Source: Acytostelium subglobosum LB1 (lineage: Eukaryota > Evosea > Eumycetozoa > Acytosteliales > Acytosteliaceae). Taken from it: a DNA stretch of 64,000 bases. The DNA is taken from positions 260,511-324,510 of the forward strand of contig NW_012236512.1 of NCBI RefSeq assembly GCF_000787575.1, written 5' to 3'. Positions within the stretch are counted from its first letter, which is position 1. Every line of letters begins with the position of its first letter. Positions 54,932-64,000 of this stretch are shown piece after piece. Position numbers and translations under genes: made by a program. Below the pieces are notes generated by a model that saw only the letters and a list, made by a program, of their open reading frames with translations, was not told the DNA's origin and did no database searches.

Positions 54932-57900
54932 CTATCTGTCCAATCCTCCGACAATGACATTCTTGCACTCTTGTGCTCTGTTGAGGAAGAGGGATGATTC
55001 GTTGGGGAAGCCTCGCTCGGTGAGGAAGTTGGCATAGGCGATCAGACAGCGATAGTTGAACGGGTCCTCTTCCAGACTTCGAAGGAAGTAGGTCTCTGCC
55101 TTCTCGATACGATCGCAGCGCACCAAGAATCTGGCATAGAAGAAGAGGATGACGGGGCCCTTGGGGTTGGCATCGATTGCTCGCAAGAAGTACCTGTCCG
55201 TGTTGACGACCGCTGGCACATTCATAGGGAAGCAGACGTTGGACATGTTCTTGCCCTCGCTGCTGCTAAACTCTAGAATCTTGCACCAAGTCTGCGCACA
55301 CAGCTGCAGCGTCTCCTTGTTGTTTGGGTTTGATATCAGTGCCAGCTCGAATCTTTTCCTTGCCTTGTGGAACAGATGTAATGCAGTCGAGTGTGACGTC
55401 TCTGCCANTTGCCTTTGCATAGAAGAATGTTCCCTCTGCATTGGTTACAAGATCGGTATGCTATGTGAGTGGAGGAGATTGTTGTTAGTCGTCAGTGGTC
55501 ATCATGCTGTGTGTCGCCGTCCTGGACATACCTTTACTCTGACACTAATCTTCTTGAGATCAGAGTTGTTGAATGGCTTATAAGGATTCCAGAGGAGTTG
55601 ACTTGTGTCTGCCACCTTCTCGATTGTGCGTTTCCTAAACTTGAGGTGAGTCATGTCTCTGAAGCGTGTGAAGAGTAGATGACGACCCAGGACAAACGAG
55701 CCAGAGATCTGTGTCAGTCGGTCCTCGAGGATGTCCCTCAGCTTCCATCCTGGCGGCAGGATCATGGACAGTTTGCGTCCGTCGGCGGTCTGGGTGGCGT
55801 TGTTGTACATGAAGGGGTAGCCCGAGGTGGAACTATTCATGCCACCTTGTTGTTGGGCGTTGGGGTGTTTGGGGTGCTGGCCGGGCTGCGTGGGCACCTC
55901 GTTCGGCAGCTTTGAGCCCGAGACGACGTTGGGGACCTGGTAGATATAAAACTTGGAGTAGAGCTCTGTGGCCACGGTCTGCTCCCAGAACTCCTCGGTC
56001 TTGAAGTTGGGTGTGGTCGACTCACCAAACACCATGTTTAGGAAGTTGGTGGTCAGCTGGATGTAGGGCGCGCTCAGCGGCTCCTTGAACTGCTTCATCG
56101 TCTCTCGCAGACGTCGTCGAAGATCATTCTTGAGCACTCTGGCAATGGCCTCGATCAGCAGTACAAATCCTGCCTCACGCTCATCCACAATCACCAGCAT
56201 ATGTCCGATGAATCGCATGTTGATGCCATGTCTGTGGAACTGCTCGGGAATGTGGACGCCGCCACGAAGAAGGTCGCCATTCTCCAGCGACTCCTTGATC
56301 AGTCCCTTCAAACGCGAGGACACCTTGGGGATGAGGTCGTTGAGCAAACGCTGCGTAGCCTCCTTCACCTCGTTGTTATGAATCTGTCGCTCAGAGTCGT
56401 GCTTGAGGAAGCCACTGAATGCATCGGAGCACAGGGGCTTGGGATGGTTCTTCAGGAACTCGGGACGGAACAGCTGGAAGAGGTGGCCGCCTGGCACCGA
56501 CAAGTCGGGGTAGGTCGGCGGGAATGTCCTACTAAAGTCAATCAGGTAGTACCTGCCGTCTGTGCCAATGTGGCCTTCAATATCCGTGGCCGAGTACACT
56601 TTTACGGGCTTTTGAGTGCCTCCCATGTGCGCCTTGAGATTGAGTGCCTGTGCCAAATGACGCATGACGTCCAGTGAGGGCTCGTGAGATGCGTGCACCG
56701 TTTGTCCCATGTCGCTGGATCCATACACGATGGTGGAGTGCTCGCTCGACGATGATATCGGCAGAATGCTCATGGCTATCAGACGGTAGCCCATGAAGTC
56801 GACCAAGGCCATCAAAGGCACACACAGTCCATTGATCGGACAGTTCAGTGTCGCCATGCATCCTTTCAGTTCTTGTCCTCCAACCTTTGCGCCACCCCAC
56901 TCGCCATAGACTCCATGAGGTGATCCACCTGCAAACTATAATGTTGTTTGTTTGATTGGTTAGTGTCGAACACATACATGATGCACATGATGGACTTGAC
57001 TTACCTTGAACAACACATTCCTGACTATATATTTGTCGCCGCCCAAATGTCCACCGAGTGACGTGTGTTTGATTGTCTTCTCTTGGAGGAAGCGCTCTTC
57101 GATGATAATACGTCCATAGGTCTTGACCGTGTGGATAAAGTCCTGGGAGATGTGTAGTAGATCGGTACTAATCTCCTGGAGGTTGTACAAGTTGGTGTCG
57201 AGCGAGGGGATGTCTCGGAACTTGAGAACGACCTCTTGGAAGCGGTCGTTCAGGTCCGAAGTGTAGACGGGCGTAGTGTCAAAGTCGATGTTATCGCCCG
57301 TGTGATTGGTCGCGGATTGCTCCGAATCTGTCGCCAGGCCATTCGACTTTGAGTAGTTTGATTCGTCGTATGGGTTGATGTCCTCGATGTCGCAAAATGT
57401 CTTAAAGTTGTCTTGTTGATTGTTGTTGTTGTTGTTGCTGTTGTTGGCGCCACTGCTCTCGATACCTGTGCCACTGTTGGCGCTGCCTCGATTGTTATTG
57501 TTGTTATTATTATTGTTGTTGTTGGTGTTGTTGTCAATATTGTTGTTGTTGTTGCCTTTGCCTTGGACTGCTTGAGCCTCTCCTTGGTTTGTAGAATTGT
57601 GCTTGATGGCCTCTTCCAACTCATCGGCGTCGAGGTTGTAGCTCTCGCGGCCACCTCCACATGACGAACCAATGATCGAACCAACGATGGACTCTGTATC
57701 ACTGTGGTCCTGCGCGGGATTGGACGCAGCGACAAAGATAGCGTTGGAGGACAACGACATGCCAGGTGTGGGCTGAAGCAGACGTTGATTGGGAATGTGT
57801 GGTACATCATCGTGCTGCGACGACGGTGATGAGGTTGTCGATGTGGATGTAATATTGAGCGTTACTCTCTGTGTATCCAGAGCATTGTTGCTGTTGTTGG

Positions 57901-60058
57901 TGTTGTGGACAGACGGGCCACCAACGATATTATCTGCATCGTCTGGATACTTAAACTCGTTGGACCTGCGCGGAGTCCTGCTAGGGAACATTGGGTCCTG
58001 CGGGGAGGTGCCTGTGGTTTCGTGCGGCTGTGCCGAGATATGAAAAGTCGGAATGGGTGCAGTCGCCAGACTGCCCTCGCTCTGTGTGCTGCTGTAGGTG
58101 ATGGGGACGCTAGAGTTGGAAGCCAGCAGGTTGGGCGTGGACTTGGTGTTGTTGTTGATGAGACTGCGTCGCTCCTCGATGAGCTCCTCCACCATCGACT
58201 TGGACCAATTCTGCTGATCGTCGCAGGCAAAGGCCTGGTAGCCGTAGGCTTCGTGGAAGCCTTCCAGACTGTCGGGCGTCGATGACTTGGGCGACCGAGA
58301 CGCGATGGAGGACACATCAGGGTTCTTGCGCTCTACAAGCGGTGAGGATGATTTCATCAAAGATATTCCAAGTATCATTGGTGATCCTCCACCACCGCTG
58401 GCGTTGTTTGCTGTCGTTGTGCTCGAGCCATTGACAGCGTCATTATTGTTGTTGTTGGATGCTGCTGTGTTTGTTGTGCTTGTAATCATCGTTGTACCAG
58501 TTGTAGTCGTAGTTGTCATCATTGTTGTCATTGTTATTGGCTGGGTCGATGTCGATGTCGTTGTTGTTGGTGAGGTAGTTGCCGGCAGCGCTGGTGAGGT
58601 GGCAGACGCCGACAATGTTGGGGTAGTGGCCTGAGGCAAGGCACCTCCTGCTACCGCATTACTAGTTCCTGCAGGGGCTGGAGCAGGTCTAGGATAAGCG
58701 CCCATCCTTGTGCTTGGCTTGACCTTTTGTGGCGGTGTCGTTGGGATGGGGATCTGAAGAATCTTCATCCTCGTCCTCATGAACTGATCCTGCGTCGCTG
58801 GCGGGATGGGCGAGGCAGTGGTAGTGGGTGCGGCGGGTTGTGTTGGGGATGTATATACATTGCTACCGCGCAGCGTCTTGTCAAGTATCCCACTCTTCTT
58901 CTTCTTGCTCTTGCTGCTCGACAGATCCGATCCCGATGGGCTTGTGGTGATGCCCGTCGACGACTGCAGCGACGTCGAGGACGTTGAGCTGGTCGATGTG
59001 ATTGACGATGTGGACGAGAGCGACGAGGATAGCGAGGCGGCCTGGCCACCGCTGGTCGTGGTGGTGCTGCCTCCGCTCGGTCCCGAGCTCGCCAACGGCG
59101 CTGTGTTGCTCGATGACATCGCCATGCTACTGGTGTTGCTGTAGGCCGAGCTGCTGCTCGACGAAAGTGTGCTCAAAATCTTGATGATCGAGTTCCTGCC
59201 GCTGTTGTCTTTCTTCTTCTCCTTCTCCTTCTCCTTGTCCGACTTGTCCTTGTCCTTGGTGGTGACGGGTGGGGCGCCGCCCACGGGCGCAGTGGTCATT
59301 GTGGCGAGTATCTTGCGCGTCATCAATGTGAACACCTCGTCGATGTTCTCGCCGGTGCGCGACGAGCACTCAAAGCCCACCATCTTGTTCTGATTGCACC
59401 ATGCAGCCAGCACCTCTGAGCTGACCTGCTTGTCCAAGTCGCATTTGCAACCGACCACAAATATCGGAGTAGTCTGGCCTGCGAACCTCTTGGCGTCTGG
59501 CCACCATCTCTGAATCATCCTCTCGAACGACTCTTTTGATGTGGAGTCGTATGCAATGATCACTCCTTGCATTCCTCTATAGTATGAAGATGTTAACTGT
59601 GCCATCTTCTCCTGTCCACATGTATTCCACTATTGTTTGTTTGATTGATTGATCAAGTATGTTAGTGATGGATGGATTGGATGTATGTTTGAGTGAGTTG
59701 AATACTACATACTACTTGAAGCTTGATGCTCTTTCCATTGACATCCAACATCTTTGCTTTCTGTATTGGTCGTATAACAATGAAGTTGTATGAGTATGAG
59801 TCGGTCGTTAACTTTGATTGATTGATTAATTAAAGTACATACAAATAAGTCAAGCTTTGTATTATCATATTGAAATACATTCTCTGTATATCTCAATATC
59901 ATAGAGCTCTGATGATTGAATGATTGATTGATTGATTGGAATGATTGAGTTAGTAAAGGTGTTTGAACAAACGATATATATGGTGACAACAACAAACATA
60001 CCTTGCCAACTCCATTGTCTCCTATTACTGAGATCTTTATAAGTTTGTTATCTGTCAT
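54932..60058 (-). CDS. Rab-like GTPase fused to disordered region, Clu-like domain and TPR repeats (six exons)
   Basis: Exons: 60058-60002, 59908-59843, 59760-59716, 59629-57005, 56935-55532, 55460-54932; all joins are phase 0. About 1,574 residues. Residues 1-~165 are a Rab/Ras-type G domain: G1 GDNGVGKSS (assembled across intron 1), G3 WNTCGQE instead of WDTAGQE, then YYRGMQGVIIAYD, G4 VGCKCDL instead of VGNKCDL, G5 ECSSRTGEN. Residues ~165-870 are Ser/Thr/Asn/Pro-rich. Then a Clu-like domain (SPHGVYGEWGGAKVGGQELK, IGTDGRYYLIDFSRTFPP, RPEFLKNH), as in clustered-mitochondria proteins, and C-terminal TPRs (DRYFLRAIDANPKGPVILF). The single N at 55408 is one surplus base; without it AKAMAETSHST reads through. 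An atypical GTPase scaffold, perhaps acting at organelles; that role is inferred. Confidence 0.87.
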
Positions 60059-60773
60059 TCTTCAGCATAATGTTTAGATGAACAATCGATTGTCTCTTAA
60101 ACTAAACACTACTGCTGTGATCTGTTTGTTTGATTATCTGTCTTAATGTATATCTATCTCTGCTGTCTATCTATCTATATATATCTACGACACTGGACCA
60201 GTGCACACTAGTTGATCTTAACTAATACTATAATAATTGAATTACAAGGAATGAGTGAATGATTGAATGTTTGATTGATTGTTCGCTAACTTTGCCTGAA
60301 CTTCTAAACTGTTGTTGTCAGTATATATATTACTACTATTATTATTATTACTATTACTATTACTATTGCTTATTACTATTATTTACTTGATGCTATTGTT
60401 GTTGACACACACATTACAGGGTTTGGCTTGATGCAGACTTGACTTGATTGCTGAAAGGGCGTTTGGGGAACCAAACACTACGCTCACTCACACACTGATC
60501 AAATGACTTGTTGTTTTGTTGTGTTGTTGTTTGTTGAGGATTGATTTGTTTGGAAAGGATAGTCGTGGAAGTTCAATCACCTACTCAATCAATGTACAGA
60601 TTATCAGATTAGATTGAATGTTGTTGTAATGTGGCGTGATCAAACCACAAGGTAAGCTTGGTCATGGACTCCACTGGTCCATTATATCACTCCCTCACTC
60701 AATCAATCAAACAATCAATCAATTAATACGAGAAGATGGAATGGGGATGAGGAGTATAGGATAAAGGGTTTAA
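60059..60773. other. Spacer between Rab-Clu gene promoter and receptor kinase 3' end
   Basis: Simple sequence: TATCTATCTA, (ATT/ACT)n around 60330-60385 and GATTGATTG runs. Its right part (60660-60773) is the 3' flank of the kinase. No gene or RNA recognised. Confidence 0.55.
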
Positions 60774-62986
60774 TTACATAATTTCAAGTCGCTTTACAAT
60801 GTCATTGAATGACGGTCGTTGTGATGGATCCTCTGACCAACTATGAGTGATGAGGGAGAGTGTTGATGTTAGTTATCAATCAATCAATCAAAAAGGATCT
60901 TCTGGAATATTATATAAACACTTACCACTCGGTTATCAACCTGGTGAAGGGTGCAGGAACATGTGCCGGCATGATGGGACGTAGTTTGTGTTGTCCAACA
61001 GAGATGACGATTTGGAATGTTGGCATGCCCTCGTAGGGGTCCTCGCGGGTGGCCAGCTCCCAAAGTACAATGGCATACGAGAAGATGTCGGCCTTCTCAG
61101 TGTAGGGATCATTGCGTAGCACCTCTGGCGCGGTCCAGCACGGTGTGCCCACGGGTGTCATCGTCGTCTTCTTGTCGAGATGCTGCTTGAAGCGTGTGGA
61201 CAGGCCAAAGTCGGATATCTTGACGCGGAAGTGCTCGTCCACGAGCAAGTTGTGGGACTTTAGGTCACGATGAATGATGATCGGGTCGCAGCAGTGAAGG
61301 TAGTTCATGCCCTTGGCAATGTCAAGTGCAATGCTCTTCATGCGCATCCAGTCGATGATCACGGAGCGATCGTGCAGCATACGGTAGAGACTGCCGCGCG
61401 ACATGTACTCCATGACGATGAGGACCTCGGGCACATTGTTACACGTGCCGAGGAACTGGCAGACGTTTGGATGGCGGAGTTGCGACATGATGGCGGCCTC
61501 CTGAGCCAGCTCCGAAAGGAACTCGTCATCGTCCTCCGAGAGGATCTTGGCCTTCTTGATGGCCACGGTGATGCCGCGCCATGTTCCAGTGTACACCTCG
61601 GCGCAGCTGCCACGGCCAATACGGTTGAGCACGACGATCTCGTTCATATCAATCGGCTTGATCTCAAACAATGTCGTCTTGTAGTCGTGTGTGTCATTCT
61701 TGCCACCAAAGAGGCCTCGCTTGCCACCGCCAAACAACGGCTCGGTCTCGCGGTCTGAATCGCTGAGCGAACGAAGGTTGCGCGCTGCCTGCCAGCGTTG
61801 CACGCCGAGGAAGACGACGACGCCCGTGAGGATGGCTGCGGCAAGGCCCGAGCCCACCGATATCAGAATGAGACGATCAAACTTGTTGGTAGTGAGGGGC
61901 TGCGAGGGGAAGTAGTAGAAGCTAAAGTTGACGTTGAGGTCGGGATACGAGAACTTGATGCCCGAGTCAAAGGAGACCTGCATCGAGACGTTGTAGAAGC
62001 CATTGATGGTGAAGCCCAGGTTGGGTGTGGTGCACGAGATGGCAGTCGTGTTGATGTAGACTGCTTGCGTCGTGATGTTGGGCCAAAGCGACAGAATGTT
62101 GAGGCGTCCTTGACAAAGCCCTGGCCATAGACGATGATGTTGGTGCCGCCTGTGCCCGGGCCGGTCGACGGCTCCACCGAGCTCACGCGGTACGACACTG
62201 GACCGTAGAAGAACGTGACATACACGGTCGACAGACAGATGTTGGTCTTATTGTTTGTGCTCTGGAATTGGAAGAAGTTGGTGTTGTTGTACACGTAGTT
62301 GGTCATACCATTGGCGTATGTCATGATATACACGCCTGAGCTTGTGGCGCAATTTGGACAATTGCTCAAGTTCTTTGATGGCGGTGTAAATAATGTAAAC
62401 AGTTGGTCTGTTGGTGGAATGGAATCATTCCAAATGATTGATTGATTGGATTGAGTGATTGAATGAATGATTGTTAGTAATCAAACAATGGACAGAGGTG
62501 TCACGTGACATGGGTGAGGATACTCACTATCTAGTGAGATGACCAAGGATGGATCGCCAGTCTCGAAATGTCCAAAGATTTGGAGGATGACCTTGCGGAG
62601 GACAACGACATCGCTGTCGGGTAGGGGATCTTGGAATTGGATGATGCCATCGTTCCACTTGTCCGTGTCGGAGCTACAGCAGTAGTTCTCAAAGAAACGC
62701 TCCGTTGTGAAGGGGCACGTGCCGCACCTCGACGTGCCGCCCGTAAAGTTCAATGAGAATGCAACATTCTGTAATGCCTGGCTACTGTTGGCAGAGGTGT
62801 TGGTACCTGCCACTGTTGGAGTTGGTGATAGTGTTGGTGCTGGTGTTGAAGTTGATGGTACGATGTCCCTTAGTTCCGAGGGTATATTCAGCGTGTGCTC
62901 TTCAATGGCATCACGCTCTGCCTCGTCATAGTATTGTTGTAACAATTGCTCTTGTCTATTTAACCTCTTGAGCAGTTGTCTATTGT

Positions 62987-63019
<33 letters not shown>

Positions 63020-63386
63020 GCTGGGATCGAGAAGTACTGTCGTTGTCGTCGTCCATGTTATCATCCTCCTCCTCCTCGTCTTGTTTATAATCTATACATA
63101 ATGTTGCCAGAGTTGACACCTCGTAGCTAGGCATGGCGCACAGTGTCTGTAGGTGTTGATCGATCAGCTGGCTCCTGACATCGAGCTCAATCTGAAGTAA
63201 ATCATTGTTGTCGTCGTAATCTTGTTCTTGTTGGATATTAATATTATGTTGTTGACGTTGTGGTGTAGACGTCGCTGATGTTGATGATGATGCTGATGCT
63301 GCAGCAGCTGAACATTGTTGTAACAGACACACCAACAGCAACATTAGCAGTAGGCACAGTGTATATTGGCTTGGACGATAAGCCAT
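60774..63386 (-). CDS. Receptor-type TKL kinase with IPT/TIG ectodomain (three exons)
   Basis: Exons 63386-62528, 62407-60926, 60840-60774; introns 120 and 85 nt; ~802 residues. Signal peptide (MAYRPSQYTLCLLLMLLLVC), acidic/Gln-rich stretch with Q12 (~nt 62990-63020), a cysteine-containing ectodomain, an IPT/TIG-like segment (VEPSTGPGTGGTNIIVYGQG), transmembrane helix (LILISVGSGLAAAILTGVVV) and cytosolic kinase: loop GRGSCAEV, VAIKKAK, HRDLKSHNLL, DFGLS, APEV, ending ECWSEDPSQRPSF, which forms only after splicing the last exon. One base seems missing at ~62077-62084 (CRFGP then NITTQAVYINTT in the next frame); adding one makes the phases of all exons agree. Resembles dictyostelid Drk/VSK receptor-like kinases; ligand unknown. 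The glycine loop has Cys-Ala where Phe-Gly is usual. Confidence 0.87.
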
Positions 63387-64000
63387 CACTGCTATATATA
63401 TCTGTATATTAAATAAATAAATAATGTAGTTGTAGTAGTATTATTATTGATTGCCCAAGACGAGTATATTCATGTAGTATGTAGTATGTAGTATAATATA
63501 ATTGGTAAATCTGATTGTCTAATATAGTGATGTGATTGTTTGATTGAATGAATGAGTTTGTTGCTAACTTGATTGATTGATTGATCGGATTAATTGTGAT
63601 TGATGATGATGCCTGTATGTGTATGTGTATTTGTATTTATAAGTTGTGTGTGTGTATGTGTGTGTTTGAGTATCTTTGCTTTATAACAACAATGTTGTTG
63701 ATGGTGGACCAACAGTCTATGTGTGAATTTGAAAGTTGTCAGCTCAAACAAACACACCACCAACAACAAACACAAAGAGACAGTTCCCATTCATCAATTC
63801 AATCACACACATGGAGAGTAATGTGGATGGATGTTTCTGGCCCTTTTTGGTCTTGAGTCTCTCACATAAAAGATCTGGTCGATAACTTTCAAAAAAAAAG
63901 AAAAATCCGTGATGGGCCAAATGTGGGGCTATTTCGAATGACGAGACGCATTGGAGCCCAACACTTTTCAATCAAGGGGAAACATCCCCGTGTGTGAACA
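63387..64000. other. Upstream region of the receptor kinase; no gene supported
   Basis: Contains GTAGTATGTAGTATG repeats near 63470, GATTGATTGATTG (63570), and TGTGTGTATG tracts (63620-63670). Short frames on both strands have no domain signal. A 9-base A run occurs near 63892. The final ~100 bases are slightly GC-richer and may belong to a neighbour off the window. Confidence 0.5.

Overview
The window is nuclear DNA from a dictyostelid social amoeba. The evidence is short GT-AG introns (mostly 60-120 nt), Asn/Gln/Ser/Thr homopolymer tracts, CTDC-type 'Dicty' cysteine repeats, a CBM49-type chitinase, TKL kinases, and TATA/oligo-T-like AT-rich spacers. Coding DNA is much more GC-rich than in Dictyostelium discoideum, so another dictyostelid is likely; I cannot name the species. 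All gene calls come from reading frames, splice sites and motif recognition only; no search was run.

Layout. 1-4 kb: 3' end of a cytochrome P450, then a TKL kinase with six SFPRP(Y/W) motifs in its tail. 4-11 kb: one very large five-exon gene for a ~2,260-residue macroglobulin-like protein of unknown role. 11.7-13.2 kb: a TPR-like protein with two small 5' exons. 13.3-21 kb: a tandem cluster of four Cys/His-rich, zinc-finger-like genes in various states of repair, with one AT-rich secreted orphan inside it; a fifth copy lies inverted at 48-50 kb. 21-37 kb: compact housekeeping genes: DDX46/Prp5 helicase, a small mitochondrial-type protein, dolichyldiphosphatase, an ankyrin-like protein, SCAI, an unknown 244-residue protein, a deoxynucleoside kinase, a small Tim chaperone and Pex2. 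37.7-46.8 kb: two tandem paralogous extracellular proteins built from about 20 and 26 copies of a 25-residue Dicty repeat. 51.5-53.3 kb: GH18 chitinase with a carbohydrate-binding tail. 53.6-54.9 kb: a methyltransferase. 54.9-60.1 kb: an unusual fusion of a Rab-like GTPase with altered G3/G4 motifs, a long disordered region, a Clu-like domain and TPR repeats. 60.8-63.4 kb: a receptor-type TKL kinase with an IPT/TIG ectodomain.

Two themes stand out. First, the Cys/His cluster shows duplication, inversion, internal deletion and decay, and I do not recognise the family. Second, several otherwise good genes are broken by single small indels, and both N characters in the window act as exactly one surplus base in a coding frame; this points to draft-assembly errors as much as to pseudogenes. 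A further strand-wide signal is that introns and 5' flanks carry AATC/ATTC tetranucleotide runs in a fixed orientation relative to the gene.
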